Positions 1 through 9,603 of a DNA stretch of 38,844 nucleotides are shown here, piece after piece. Location of the stretch: positions 1 through 38,844 of the forward strand of contig JAABSX010000040.1 of NCBI GenBank assembly GCA_011390205.1, given 5' to 3'. The notes beneath the pieces are model-generated. The model worked only from the letters and a program-made list of their open reading frames with translations, ran no database searches and was not told the DNA's origin. The stretch is from Microscillaceae bacterium (GTDB lineage Bacteria > Bacteroidota > Bacteroidia > Cytophagales > Microscillaceae). Position 1 is the first letter of the stretch. Every line of letters begins with the position of its first letter. A program made the position numbers and the translations under genes.

Positions 1-494
1 GGGCAAATGCAGGCAAAATAGACCTCATCAAAGCGGGTCAAGAATTGGGAGAAGTACCGATATTGTTCGAAAAAATAGAAGATAAACAAGTGGAAGCACA
101 GATTGAAAAACTCGCAGAAGCAGAACGCCAAAATAACCTTGCCAATGCCAAGGCTACACCCCTCAAAGAGGAAATCCAATTTGATGATTTTGCCAAATTA
201 GACCTCAGAGTAGCCACTATCTTAGCTGCCGAAAAGGTAGCCAAAACCCAAAAACTACTCAAAATTACTTTGGATACAGGCATAGACCAACGCACTGTAG
301 TCAGCGGGATTGCAGAGCATTTCTCCCCAGAGGAGATTGTAGGCAAACAGGTCTGCCTTGTCGCCAACCTTGCCCCCCGTGCAATGAAGGGCATTGAATC
401 ACAAGGAATGATACTCATGGCCGAAAATGCAGATGGTAAACTGGAGTTTGTAGCTCCTACGCAAGCAGTGAAGAATGGGAGTGTGGTGAAGTAG
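1..494 (+). CDS. metG: Methionyl-tRNA synthetase, C-terminal part (5' truncated by the window)
   Basis: The reading frame is open from base 3 and runs to TAG at 492-494, so only about 163 C-terminal residues are present. The last 110 or so residues form the tRNA-binding (EMAP-II/Trbp111-like OB-fold) domain found at the end of many bacterial MetRS: FAKLDLRVATI, then KLLKITLDTG, then VVSGIAEHFSPEE, then VCLVANLAPRAMKGIESQGM. The preceding DLIKAGQELGEVPILFEKIE is the usual end of the MetRS anticodon-binding helical part. The enzyme charges tRNA-Met in the cytoplasm. The catalytic HIGH and KMSKS motifs would lie to the left of the window. A stand-alone tRNA-binding protein is less likely, because the MetRS linker is contiguous with the domain. 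Confidence 0.92.
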   Translation, partial: ANAGKIDLIKAGQELGEVPILFEKIEDKQVEAQIEKLAEAERQNNLANAKATPLKEEIQFDDFAKLDLRVATILAAEKVAKTQKLLKITLDTGIDQRTVVSGIAEHFSPEEIVGKQVCLVANLAPRAMKGIESQGMILMAENADGKLEFVAPTQAVKNGSVVK

Positions 495-532
495 TTGCAA
501 ATTCAGAACGAGCATATTTAACGTCATCTATT

Positions 533-1057
533 ATGTTTAGCACCAAAACCCTTCTGTATGTACTGATTTTGGTTTCTATTTTTGCCATTTTAAGCAGGCT
601 TAGGGGCAACTTAAAAGAGCCTAGTGAAGAATATGTATGGGTGGGTGGTGTGCTTAAAGAGCAGATACAGAAAAAACCAAGGAAGCTAAATCCTTATATT
701 TCTTTCCGCTTAGAAGAATATCCGCATCACTTTCGCTTTCGGGATAATGTACATTCACTCTATAGCATCGCTACAAAATACCCTGAAGTAATTGAAAATC
801 AGTTAGTGGGGCAATACATAGAAATACAAATACACCAACAGTATCTTGATTCTTTGAAAAATACCCAAACAAGCTACTTGATTACTCGTGTGGGCGGACT
901 GCGTACTCGAGATAAGACCTTCTTCACAGTTGAAGAGGTCAATGCAGACACAGACGGCTACAAGTGGATTGCAATTCCTTTTTTTAGCTTGGTACTGGTA
1001 ATTTCTGTGATTGCATTATGGGACTTGTATAAGGCAGCATCTGTGAAAAAGCAATAA
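533..1057 (+). CDS. Hypothetical membrane protein with two terminal helices
   Basis: This 174-aa protein starts at an ATG 38 bp after metG and has one hydrophobic helix near the N-terminus (about residues 5-21) and one near the C-terminus (about 145-166). Between them lies a soluble, charged domain of about 120 residues that would face one side of the membrane. A short basic tail (KAASVKKQ) follows the second helix, consistent with a cytoplasmic C-terminus and hence a periplasmic central domain. I do not recognise the family. Co-orientation and close spacing allow read-through from metG, but nothing links the functions. Base composition is like the neighbouring core genes. Confidence 0.6.
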   Translation: MFSTKTLLYVLILVSIFAILSRLRGNLKEPSEEYVWVGGVLKEQIQKKPRKLNPYISFRLEEYPHHFRFRDNVHSLYSIATKYPEVIENQLVGQYIEIQIHQQYLDSLKNTQTSYLITRVGGLRTRDKTFFTVEEVNADTDGYKWIAIPFFSLVLVISVIALWDLYKAASVKKQ

Positions 1058-1109
1058 CAAAATTTAGTGTAACATTAGTGTAAATGATTTTAAGATACCA
1101 GATAATTTA

Positions 1110-1403
1110 GGGAGTGTTCAATAAATAAGCTACCCGATTTTTATCAGGAATTGCATTTTGACTGACCCAAAAGATGCCACACCTAAAGGTGTTTTGCTCT
1201 TTTGATATTTTTTTCTACAAAGATGACAAGCCTACGGCTTTGTTTAAAGTCCGTTAGGACTGAAATCTTTGTGGAAAAAACCCAAACAGCTGCGAAAAAC
1301 GCCGTAGGCGTGAAATCTTAGGCGAAAATTTTAAGATTGATAGGGTATATGATTGCTTGTTTACTCTCTTATAAATTGGGTATATTATTTCTTAGATGCT
1401 CCC
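1110..1403. mobile_element. MITE-like element, 294 bp, non-coding
   Basis: The two ends are imperfect terminal inverted repeats. The left end begins GGGAGTGTTCAATAAATAAG and the right end, read on the minus strand, begins GGGAGCATCTAAGAAATAAT. Over the first 26 bases 19 are identical, including ACCC at positions 23-26. The flanks are ...TTTA and TTAAATC..., compatible with a 3-bp TTA target duplication. Inside, about 1214-1275, is a hairpin-rich stretch: ACAAAGAT pairs with ATCTTTGT, and short stems GCCTACGGC and GTCCGTTAGGAC lie between them. There is no transposase. It fills the gap between the 533 gene and the small gene that starts 16 bp after its right end. It could instead be a degraded IS end. 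Confidence 0.5.
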
Positions 1404-1418
1404 TTAAATCAAACAAAA

Positions 1419-1661
1419 ATGCAAAATACAAACAAATGGTCGGAGGCTGTGATAGCCAAAACCTACGAAATCTTAAGAGATAAGAATTTTATGCCTGTAT
1501 TGGATAAAATGTACCTCAAAAATATCAACAGACAATATGCAATCATTCAGTTAAATGATTTGCTTGCCGATAATTTTATCTTAGAAGATGCTGATACAAA
1601 AGAAAAAATCACTTTTGAAAGCGTAGAAGCACTCGTAGCAGCAGGTTGGGCAGTAGATTAG
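1419..1661 (+). CDS. Small hypothetical protein, 80 aa
   Basis: The chosen start is the ATG at 1419 (MQNTNKWSEAVIAKTYEIL). The frame stays open upstream to a TTG at 1353, but that extension lies in the MITE-like element. The protein is soluble and mixed alpha/beta in appearance: LRDKNFMPVLDKMYLKNIN, IIQLNDLLADNFILED, then FESVEALVAAGWAVD. It has no signal peptide, no membrane segment and no cysteines. I do not recognise it. Because the element ends 16 bp before the start codon, any promoter for this gene must lie inside the element's right end. Confidence 0.55.
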   Translation: MQNTNKWSEAVIAKTYEILRDKNFMPVLDKMYLKNINRQYAIIQLNDLLADNFILEDADTKEKITFESVEALVAAGWAVD

Positions 1662-1688
1662 AGGTTTAGTTCAGCGAATGCCTCAAAG

Positions 1689-3110
1689 CTACAATTTCTT
1701 ACCCTCCTTTTCGAGCTGTTTGCGGAGGCCTTCCCTAAAATCTTCTTCGGTGATGACCTGAGTCTGGCGGTCTAGAGCCATGATGCTACAGTAATGCTTG
1801 ATGTTTTTGATGGCAGCCCCAGTAATCTCGTATTTTCTTGCGATTTCTTCTAGTGCTATGTTTTCATCTAGCTCAAAACGCCCCGAGAAAGCCCTTTCCC
1901 AGAGAAGCAAGCGAGATTGCTCATCAGGCACTGGAAAATATACCTCTGATTGAAACCTTCTCAAAAAGGCTTTGTCCATATTGGAGCGGACATTGGTTGC
2001 TAAGATAATCACGCCAGGGTGTTCTTCTATTTTTTGAAGTAGAAAAGCCACTTCTTGGTTGGCGTGGCGGTCATTGGAGCTTTTATTTTCGGTTCTTTTG
2101 CCAAAGAGGGCATCACCTTCATCAAAGAAAAGCAGCCAATCACGGTGAGCAGCTTGGTCAAAGACATTGCTGAGGTTTTTTTCTGTTTCGCCGATGTATT
2201 TTGAGACTATTTTTGAGAGATCAATTCTATACACTTCCATATCCATTTCTTTGCCTAGCAGTGTAGAAGTGAGGGTTTTGCCTGTGCCTGAGGGGCCATA
2301 AAAAAGGCATCTGTAGCCCGTAAGTTCACGGTTAAAGTCAGCATCTGTCTTGATAAGGTGTCTATGTCTGAGCCAAGCCCTGACCTCTTCTACATCTCTA
2401 CTGGTGTAATAATCCAGCACGAGGTCAGCCCAATTTAGGCGAGTAGTGATTCTTTTGGCAGGAAAATCAGGGCTATAATCAGGCTGATAGGCTTTGCCAG
2501 TGGTGAGATTTTGGAGATATTCTCTTGAGATTTCTAATGTGCCACTCAGCATAGGGTCATTGTTGGTAGGGCTGAGGAGGGCGAGTATGTTGGCTTTTGC
2601 GAAGAAATGCCCTGTATCAAAAATAGACTGAAAAGTGAGTCTGAGGGCAAGGTTTGAGCCAGCCAAGATAAACATAGCCGTCTCACCTGTGGGCAAAAAA
2701 CCTTGATGTGTCTTGCCTTTTATACCTCCAAACTCTGTAAACTCTCTATTTTGTTGATTTGGAAAAAAGAAAATATCCAACAGCTCAGGCCTGATATGTG
2801 GCACAAGCGTAAGTATCAAAATAACTCTTTCTGCAAAATGCAAATACTCCTGTTCTTCTTCTTTAAAATAGGTTTTGCCTGCATCTTTTAGCCGCTGGGC
2901 AAGCTCGGCATAAGCAGAGGTATGTGCAGATAAATCAGGGGGGCTAAACTCCTGTATTTGTGCTAGGCTCACAAAATCGCTGAGTTTGTCTTGGTGTGTA
3001 ATTTTATTTTTAAACTGTGTGCTGCGGTATTTGAGCAGCTCTTCAAACCAATCTAGCTCTTGCTCTAAAGTCAATGCGTTGGCCTGAATCATGGTATGGT
3101 TTAGCTTCAT
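1689..3110 (-). CDS. AAA+ ATPase with long N-terminal domain
   Basis: This is a 473-aa cytoplasmic ATPase. The start is the ATG at 3110 (MKLNHTM); an in-frame GTG at 3146 would add 12 residues. The C-terminal half is a classical AAA module: Walker A GPSGTGKT at 272-279, Walker B LLFFDEGD at about 326-332, sensor-1 Asn in ILATN at about 373, and an arginine-finger pair in FLRRF at about 384-385. The first 260 residues are a family-specific helical domain without motifs I know. Proteins of this build occur in Bacteroidota both alone and beside extracellular contractile injection systems (Afp15-like), where they act as assembly ATPases. No such genes are visible here, so the role is left open. 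It follows the oxidoreductase gene by 66 bp on the same strand and may be co-transcribed with it. Confidence 0.85.
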   Translation of the reverse strand: MKLNHTMIQANALTLEQELDWFEELLKYRSTQFKNKITHQDKLSDFVSLAQIQEFSPPDLSAHTSAYAELAQRLKDAGKTYFKEEEQEYLHFAERVILILTLVPHIRPELLDIFFFPNQQNREFTEFGGIKGKTHQGFLPTGETAMFILAGSNLALRLTFQSIFDTGHFFAKANILALLSPTNNDPMLSGTLEISREYLQNLTTGKAYQPDYSPDFPAKRITTRLNWADLVLDYYTSRDVEEVRAWLRHRHLIKTDADFNRELTGYRCLFYGPSGTGKTLTSTLLGKEMDMEVYRIDLSKIVSKYIGETEKNLSNVFDQAAHRDWLLFFDEGDALFGKRTENKSSNDRHANQEVAFLLQKIEEHPGVIILATNVRSNMDKAFLRRFQSEVYFPVPDEQSRLLLWERAFSGRFELDENIALEEIARKYEITGAAIKNIKHYCSIMALDRQTQVITEEDFREGLRKQLEKEGKKL

Positions 3111-3176
3111 TATACGTTTTTTGATAAAAGGAAATAGGTTTTGCACAAATTTAAAAAATATAGGTAAGCCTCTGCT

Positions 3177-4718
3177 TTAAATACCATGAAATATTTTGGC
3201 AGCCTGTATGCCAGAATCAATGGCCTCTAGCAGCAAAGGCAAACGTTGGTTATCTACTCCTGCATAGACCAAGTCAGGATGGCTTCTGTGCTGGTTTTGG
3301 TCTTGGAGCAGGTAGCCAGGGGCAGGGATGGGCATGGCATGCCCCATGATTTTGAGCATGGCTTTCACGGTATGGTTTGCGAGGTATTGGGCATCTATCT
3401 GAAAATACTCTGCAATCTGTGAAAGCGTATTTTTTATCAGGTTTTGTGGGTTTTCTTCTATTTCTATGAGGGTTTTGCGCATCTCGGGCGGAAAGCAAAA
3501 ATAGGCAGTCAGCACTCGGTATTCGGTTGAGGTAGCATATTGTGTAGCCGAATCTACAAAACCCAAGAAACAATCGGGGGCATCGATTACTTCGTTTTGC
3601 CAGTAACTTTCGGCGGGGAGGGCTTCTTGTTTTACGATAAAGTTTACCACAGCCCAAGGGGCATACTGTGTATTTTTGAATAATTTTTCATCTTGGGGGA
3701 AGGTATATTTGAGTGCGTTTTTTTGCCCTGCGTAGATAATCTTATGGGTGTGGAGGCTTATTTTTTGTTCTTTTGCCAAGTCCAATATTTCTACCTGAAA
3801 GCCTTTTTTTTGTGGCACAATCCTACTTACTAGGTGTCTAGTAAGCAGCTGATTATGAGGAATTTGAGTAAGCAGTTTTTCTCCAAAATAAAAATTACCT
3901 TGAGGGGGTGAAAATAACTGAAAGGGGTTTTCTTCTTCTTGGTAAGGGCGAGAAAGATAATAATACAAACCTGCCAGAGCAGATACTTCTGAGATTCCGC
4001 CCCCAAAATCATCTATCATTTGGTAGTGCATTGCCTTTCGGGAGGCTTCATCTAGTTGGATATTTTTATTCAAAAAACTCAAGAAACTTTCTTGATTAAA
4101 ATGATGCAAGCTTTTGTCAATCAAGCGGCTAGGCAACATAAGTTTACCTTGGTAGGGTCGAGTTATCTCAAAAAAATCTCTGATAGCTTGTGAGTTGGGC
4201 AGCACCCCTTCTCTTTCTTCGCCTTGATAGACGCTCATGGCTTCATATTCATCATCAATCAAGTACTGAGTATCCACAAAATTCCATCTTTGGGTGAGAG
4301 GCTCATAACCAACGACACCTATTTCTTGGAGTATCTGTAGGGCCTCTGTGCCGTAATAATTGGGGTAGCTCAGGTCATAGTGAGCTCCGTGGCAGAGAGG
4401 GGTTTGCTTCCATTGCACGCTGCTTGCTGTTCCACCTAAGTTCTCAGATATTTCGCAGAGATAAAAATCTTCTTTTCGGAGTGCATAAGCCGCAGAAAGT
4501 CCTGCCATTCCTCCCCCCACGATGAGGTAATTGCTTTGGCGTGTTTGGGTATTTTTCCAGTGATTGCTGCTATGTATTCTGTGTCCGTCTTTTCGGTTGC
4601 TGTAGACTGTGGTAGAAAATCCGATTTGCAGTTTCCCCCCCTCACTTGTGGGCCTTCCACAGCTTGCTAGCCCCGCTACAGTCAGCGCTGAGAGGTGTAT
4701 AAAGTAACGTCTATTCAT
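3177..4718 (-). CDS. FAD-dependent (amine-oxidase-like) oxidoreductase, exported or lipoprotein
   Basis: This 513-aa protein starts with MNRRYFIHLSALTVAGLASC. The RR pair followed by a hydrophobic stretch suggests Tat export of a folded flavoprotein, and LASC is a possible lipobox with Cys20. After a linker the FAD Rossmann motif reads YLIVGGGMAGLSAAYAL (about 64-80), with the acidic CEISENLGG segment of the second half-site. The C-terminus (LVYAGVDNQRLPLLLEAIDSG) is the usual second FAD-contact region of the amine oxidase/phytoene desaturase superfamily. The substrate cannot be told from sequence. The AAA+ ATPase gene follows 66 bp downstream. Confidence is high for the flavoprotein fold and moderate for the export route. 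Confidence 0.85.
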   Translation of the reverse strand: MNRRYFIHLSALTVAGLASCGRPTSEGGKLQIGFSTTVYSNRKDGHRIHSSNHWKNTQTRQSNYLIVGGGMAGLSAAYALRKEDFYLCEISENLGGTASSVQWKQTPLCHGAHYDLSYPNYYGTEALQILQEIGVVGYEPLTQRWNFVDTQYLIDDEYEAMSVYQGEEREGVLPNSQAIRDFFEITRPYQGKLMLPSRLIDKSLHHFNQESFLSFLNKNIQLDEASRKAMHYQMIDDFGGGISEVSALAGLYYYLSRPYQEEENPFQLFSPPQGNFYFGEKLLTQIPHNQLLTRHLVSRIVPQKKGFQVEILDLAKEQKISLHTHKIIYAGQKNALKYTFPQDEKLFKNTQYAPWAVVNFIVKQEALPAESYWQNEVIDAPDCFLGFVDSATQYATSTEYRVLTAYFCFPPEMRKTLIEIEENPQNLIKNTLSQIAEYFQIDAQYLANHTVKAMLKIMGHAMPIPAPGYLLQDQNQHRSHPDLVYAGVDNQRLPLLLEAIDSGIQAAKIFHGI

Positions 4719-5118
4719 TTTTTTGATTTTATGCTTAGAAGTAAAAGAAGTTATGAAATACTGCCTTTTTTTTAGACAGACGATAAGAAAGTAAGTGAAA
4801 AGTACACTAAAATTTTATTATTTTTAATGCTTTTGTTAGTTTTATCCCTTAGATATTTTATAGTTATCCTAAATAGGGCTTTGATACTACATACAGGCAT
4901 AAATAAAATACGATTATTTTTTCTTTTACATTTTGTTGAATTATGTATTTATTCTTACTTTTGTTTTGAACTTATACTCTATAATATCTATGAAATTAAA
5001 AATTCAACCTTTCCGAGATGTATATATTCCTACATAAAACACTTAGAAACAAACATTTCATAAAATACAAACCACCTCTATTTGTCTTTAAATTAACCAC
5101 CTTAATTCTTATTATCCT
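4719..5118. other. Divergent 400-bp intergenic region, very AT-rich
   Basis: This separates the minus-strand oxidoreductase from the plus-strand T9SS operon, so it must hold promoters in both directions. A plus-strand promoter candidate lies at 4936-4963. A 78-codon open frame at 4827-5063 is rich in Ile, Leu, Phe and Tyr, as expected of translated AT-rich DNA, and is not annotated. I see no repeats or strong hairpins. Confidence 0.5.
4936..4963 (+). promoter_or_regulatory. Bacteroidota -33/-7 promoter for the T9SS operon
   Basis: TTG (4936-4938), a 17-base spacer, then TACTTTTG (4956-4963) matches the Bacteroidota consensus TTG-N17-23-TAnnTTTG. Reading TTTG at 4932-4935 gives a 20-base spacer. 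It would leave a leader of about 150 nt before the GTG start at 5119. Confidence 0.4.
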
Positions 5119-8100
5119 GTGAAAAATTACCTCAGTTTATCCAGTTTTCTTATTTGCTTCTTGATTTTTTATCAAGCCAAAGCACAAGGCGATGTAGGCA
5201 TCATCATCAATGAATTGAACACCAGAATCATTCCTGCTACCACACCCCCTGATACTGCCAGACAGTTTATAGAGCTGCTCGTGGTAGGTTGCCCTGGCAG
5301 AGGGGAGTACGTAGGCAACACGCCTGACAATATAGGCCCAGACCCTCAGCTAGTAGATTTGAGAGGCTGGATAATAGATGATAACAATGGAGATTTTGGT
5401 GGCACAGATGGTATCTCTAATGGGCACATCAGATTTTCTAATAATCCTGTGTGGGCAAATGTGCCTGTCGGCTCTATTATTTTGATTTATAACCGAGCTG
5501 GTTATGTAACGAACAATCCATTCATAGATGACCCCGACGACACAGCACCACAAAATAAAATTTACATCACTGCACTGGGTGACAATGTCAATGGAAGACC
5601 CCTTTTTGTGAGAGATGAAACCAACAATACTTACCCACCTTATCTGATAGGAGATGCAGAGGCAGATATACAAGGTACATATACTGCTACCACAAGTGCC
5701 GCAGCAAGTTGGGCACATCTACTATTTGATGGAAGTGGTGATGCCGTACAGACAAGAAATGCCGTAGGTGATTTTTTCCACGGGATTGTCTATGGCTCAC
5801 TCAGTGGGGGCACACTTGCCCCCAACAATGCCGCTGCCGACCTAACAGCCACACAGGGAGCCAATAAAACGGGCACAACTGCCGTCAATTCGAGCATTTT
5901 TTTTTCACACAACAATACAGATGGTGTGTTCCTAGACAATTATAGATACGGAGGAAACTATACCATCACCACCACAATCAATACCGTTACGGTTACTCCT
6001 GGGCGTGTCAATATTACGACAGGAGATAGAAATGGCGTTTTAGTAACCAACCTCAGAAACTCCCTAGATGCAGGCCCAAGCCAAGTAGTCTGCGGAGTAG
6101 AATCTCGCTTCCAACCCACAGGAGTCATTGGGTTTTGGAGCGAGACAGATATGTGGAGATTTACAGGAAACTTTAACCTCAATGGCAATATATTTAACCT
6201 TTGGCAGTATGTATCAGGGCCAGGTGCTGCCAATGACCCCGCCAATGTAGTCATCACAGATGTCAATGACCCCAACTCAACCGTGCGAGCCCAAGCGGGG
6301 GCGGGAGTGTATGTGTTTAGGCGAGTAATGCCCGATGAGGTTTTTAATAACCCCACGGCAGGGCTTGAATATTGTATAGACTCTGATACCATGTCTATCT
6401 TATTTTTAGGTGCTCCCGAAGCTTTTGCAGGAAATGACTTTGGTGTATGTAGCAACATAGCAGACCTGACAGGCACTGACCTCACCAGTGGTGTAGCATT
6501 CAATGCCATCTGGGAGTATATCCCCAACTCAGGGCCCGAAGGTGCGCCTGCCCCACAGTTTGTAGAAGATGAAGATTTTAGGCCAGAAACACAACGTGTG
6601 CAAGTAACGCAGCCAGGGACATACTCTTTCCGACTTAGAATAGGCTCTACAGATTGCCCCGATGTGGATGTAGTCAGGGTTACTTTTGCATTTGGAGATT
6701 TTGCTCCTGCAGCAGGTTCTGACCAAACTGTATGTGGACTGAGTGCCTCTTTGGGGGCAAATGCAGACCCAACTAGCTCGGCTTATTGGACCATCTCTAA
6801 TGATTCTCAAACCAATACGGGTGTGAGGTTTGATGGAGTACTGCATGACCCTGCAGCTCCCCTTAACCCCGTCAGCAATAACCCCACTGCCTCGGTTGCT
6901 GTTCCTCAGGCAGGCACTTATGATTTTATCTGGAATTATGGATTCACCCAAGGAAGCACCAACTGCCTGCAAAGTGATACAGTAAGGATTACTTTTCTTG
7001 ATTTGGCAAGTGCCAGTGCAGGCCCTAACCAAACCCTCTGCGGATTTAGTACTACACTCAATGGCACACCTTCTACAGGGGGAAATATCACAAACACTGG
7101 CTGGACTGTGGTGAGTGCCCCTAACGGAGGAACTGCCACTTTGGGTACACCTACCACTAGCAGCACTTCGGTCAGTGTGGATATAGCAGGCAGGTATGTG
7201 TTCAGATACAGCCTTACAGGTGAAGATACTGGCTCAAACACTACTTGTAGTGATGGGGCAAATGTAGAAGTCTTTTTTATAGACAATCCAAACCCCGAAG
7301 CCGAAAATAAAGGAACTTGCGGATTATCTACCACACTCACTGCTGTAGATAATCTCTTGGATGTAACAGGAGATGGTGTTTTAAATGATACAGGAGAATG
7401 GACAGTCATCTCCGGGCCTGAGGTATCCACGGTTACCATAGATGACCCTACCCAAGTAGATAGCCCTATCTCAGTATTGGAAGCAGGCACTTACACACTC
7501 CGCTGGACAGTAACCCGTACCGTCAATGGCGTTTCTTGTCCTGCTTCGGTAGATGTTACGATTTTCTTTGTGGAAAACTTTGAAAGTGTCGGTGAAACTC
7601 CTAATGCAGGCACTGACCAAACAGAAGTCTGTGGAAATTTAGCTACTCTTGCAGGTAATGCATTAACAGTAGCAGATGCAACAGCTACCTGGAGAGTAAG
7701 AGATGATATAGATTTGGCAGCTTTGGGAATTTCTGCCGTAAACATCGTCACTACTGACAATCCAAATGCCTCAGTAGAAGTACTCCCCATTGATTTTAAC
7801 GGAAATCTGACCGTAACACTTGATTTTATATGGAGATTTAGCAAAACAGTTACAGTAGATGATATCTCGGTTACTTGTGATAATGAGGACATCGTAAGCA
7901 TTACTTTCTTTGCCTTGCCTGAACCTGATGCAGGCGAAGCGGATACAGTTTGTATCGGGCAAGCCGATTATCCATATACTTTGAATGGTAACTTGCCTAC
8001 AGGCACTAACATCAGCGGTGAATGGACACAAGTAGGCGGCCCTGCGGGTGGTGTAGCAACATTCTCTGATGCCACTAGCCCTAGCAGCACCGTAACTGTT

Positions 8101-9567
8101 AATTTAGAAGGTAATTATACTTTCCAATGGGCCTTGACCAATGGCACAACTTGCCCACCTGTAACAGACAATGTAGAAATATTCTTCTTGAATCCCCCTA
8201 CAAGTGATGCTGGGCTACCGCAAGAAAACATCTGTGAGTTTCAAGCTACTATCACGGGCAATACACCCACAGGAACTGATATTGGAGAATGGACTTTAGT
8301 AAGTGGACCGAGTGATGAGGTAAATATCGCCAACCCCAACAGTCCTTCCACTACAGTTACCATTACTAGCCAAACACCCGGCAACTATACTTTTAGATGG
8401 ACTGTATTCAGAGTATTGGGTGGCACGCGTTTCTGCGGTGTGGGTGCAGAAGTTACCTTAAACTTTATCAACCAACCCGAAGCCAATGCAGGGGCAGACC
8501 AAGTCGACATCTGTTTTAATGATGTACAGACTGCCAACCTAAGTGCCAATACGCCAGCAGCTCCTTTTGTGGGAACTTGGTCAGTTACAAACTCACCCAT
8601 TGGTGCAAATACTTCGTTTAGCAATGTCAATGCACCCAATGCTACTTTTACCACAGACATAGAAGGGTTTTATACCCTCACTTGGACAGTAAGCGGAGGA
8701 ATAAACTGTTTATCTACCGACGAAGTAGAGATTACTTTTATTCAGCCCGTAGATGCAGCCATCATTACCCCCCCTGCCGAAGTTTGTGGATTGACAGCAG
8801 CCCTCACAGGACTAGACCAAACTGCACAAATCAATTTTGGACAGTGGACTGCCAACCCAGCAGCAGGCGTAGTATTTAGTAATCCCAATGAGGAAAACAC
8901 TACAGTAACAGTGCCTGCACCCGGGAGCTATACCTTCACTTGGACAATAGGCAATGGACAATGCGAAGATGCGGCAACTACTGCTCCCATGCAGTTCTTC
9001 CCAACACTTGTAAATCCAACTGCCGACCAAGACATAGAAGTCTATCTAGGGCAAACCGCAGATTTATTTGCAGATGGTGGACCAGATGCCATTTATACTT
9101 GGACTTCTACCGACGACCCAACTTTAGCTAGACTAGGAGGGGCAGCCGCCGCAGCCAATAACCCTACACCTACTTTTACAGCAAGCTCACCAAGTCCCAA
9201 TGTATTTAATTATGTCGTAACGATGCGATCAGGGTATTCACTCAATGATGACAATACTGCCTGTACGGTAAGCCTCCCTGTAAGAGTAAGAATCTTCACA
9301 GAGCTCAATGTACCCAATGTATTCAGCCCCAATGGAGATGGGCAGTTTGATACATGGCAAATTCCATTACTAAATGGTATCACAGAGGCCGAAGTAAGTG
9401 TATTTAATAGATGGGGAGATAAGGTGTTTAGTAGCACAGGCTACGATACCCCTTGGAATGGAAGACTGAATAACTCGGGGGCACTTGTGCCACATGCTAC
9501 CTATTACTGGGTGATCAAAAGACCCAATGAGCCTGTAGTATCGGGTTATGTAGTGGTTACTTACTAG
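5119..9567 (+). CDS. Giant T9SS type B secreted repeat protein with N-terminal lamin-tail-like domain
   Basis: This is a 1482-aa exported protein. The start is a GTG that opens a normal signal peptide (MKNYLSLSSFLICFLIFYQ, then AKAQ). Residues about 25-150 (IIINELN, RQFIELLVVG, VDLRGWIIDDNNG, GSIILIY) resemble a lamin-tail domain. From about 317 to 1295 there are about ten Ig/PKD-like repeats of roughly 90-110 residues. Each repeat has the pattern AG-x-(D/N)-Q-x-x-CG, GEWTxVSGP, a Pro/Ser/Thr strand, GTYTFRWT, then a second Cys and V-x-ITF; the Cys pair could form a disulfide. A last, different Ig-like domain precedes the C-terminal CHU_C/type B sorting domain (about 1394-1482: NVPNVFSPNGDGQFDTW, VFNRWGDKVF, GVVVTY-type end). 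It is probably secreted through T9SS as an adhesin-like surface protein. It is followed by its PorP/SprF-like partner 36 bp later. Confidence 0.9.
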   Translation: MKNYLSLSSFLICFLIFYQAKAQGDVGIIINELNTRIIPATTPPDTARQFIELLVVGCPGRGEYVGNTPDNIGPDPQLVDLRGWIIDDNNGDFGGTDGISNGHIRFSNNPVWANVPVGSIILIYNRAGYVTNNPFIDDPDDTAPQNKIYITALGDNVNGRPLFVRDETNNTYPPYLIGDAEADIQGTYTATTSAAASWAHLLFDGSGDAVQTRNAVGDFFHGIVYGSLSGGTLAPNNAAADLTATQGANKTGTTAVNSSIFFSHNNTDGVFLDNYRYGGNYTITTTINTVTVTPGRVNITTGDRNGVLVTNLRNSLDAGPSQVVCGVESRFQPTGVIGFWSETDMWRFTGNFNLNGNIFNLWQYVSGPGAANDPANVVITDVNDPNSTVRAQAGAGVYVFRRVMPDEVFNNPTAGLEYCIDSDTMSILFLGAPEAFAGNDFGVCSNIADLTGTDLTSGVAFNAIWEYIPNSGPEGAPAPQFVEDEDFRPETQRVQVTQPGTYSFRLRIGSTDCPDVDVVRVTFAFGDFAPAAGSDQTVCGLSASLGANADPTSSAYWTISNDSQTNTGVRFDGVLHDPAAPLNPVSNNPTASVAVPQAGTYDFIWNYGFTQGSTNCLQSDTVRITFLDLASASAGPNQTLCGFSTTLNGTPSTGGNITNTGWTVVSAPNGGTATLGTPTTSSTSVSVDIAGRYVFRYSLTGEDTGSNTTCSDGANVEVFFIDNPNPEAENKGTCGLSTTLTAVDNLLDVTGDGVLNDTGEWTVISGPEVSTVTIDDPTQVDSPISVLEAGTYTLRWTVTRTVNGVSCPASVDVTIFFVENFESVGETPNAGTDQTEVCGNLATLAGNALTVADATATWRVRDDIDLAALGISAVNIVTTDNPNASVEVLPIDFNGNLTVTLDFIWRFSKTVTVDDISVTCDNEDIVSITFFALPEPDAGEADTVCIGQADYPYTLNGNLPTGTNISGEWTQVGGPAGGVATFSDATSPSSTVTVNLEGNYTFQWALTNGTTCPPVTDNVEIFFLNPPTSDAGLPQENICEFQATITGNTPTGTDIGEWTLVSGPSDEVNIANPNSPSTTVTITSQTPGNYTFRWTVFRVLGGTRFCGVGAEVTLNFINQPEANAGADQVDICFNDVQTANLSANTPAAPFVGTWSVTNSPIGANTSFSNVNAPNATFTTDIEGFYTLTWTVSGGINCLSTDEVEITFIQPVDAAIITPPAEVCGLTAALTGLDQTAQINFGQWTANPAAGVVFSNPNEENTTVTVPAPGSYTFTWTIGNGQCEDAATTAPMQFFPTLVNPTADQDIEVYLGQTADLFADGGPDAIYTWTSTDDPTLARLGGAAAAANNPTPTFTASSPSPNVFNYVVTMRSGYSLNDDNTACTVSLPVRVRIFTELNVPNVFSPNGDGQFDTWQIPLLNGITEAEVSVFNRWGDKVFSSTGYDTPWNGRLNNSGALVPHATYYWVIKRPNEPVVSGYVVVTY

Positions 9568-9603
9568 AAAAATAATAGCTTCATTCTCAAAACTGAAAAT
9601 TAC

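Noticed and set aside
14-1057. Operon of metG with the 533 gene as functional evidence
   Set aside because: Close spacing alone does not support a shared role, and no promoter or terminator decides it.
1689-3110. AAA+ ATPase as part of a contractile injection system in this window
   Set aside because: No sheath, tube, baseplate or spike gene is present nearby, so only the general family resemblance is reported.
4827-5063. 78-codon plus-strand open frame before the T9SS operon
   Set aside because: Composition is that of translated AT-rich DNA, the candidate promoter lies inside it, and no family is recognisable.
5350-9437. Many antisense and out-of-frame open frames inside the 1482-aa gene
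   Set aside because: They mirror the repetitive Thr/Val/Ser-rich coding sequence and have no signal or domain of their own.
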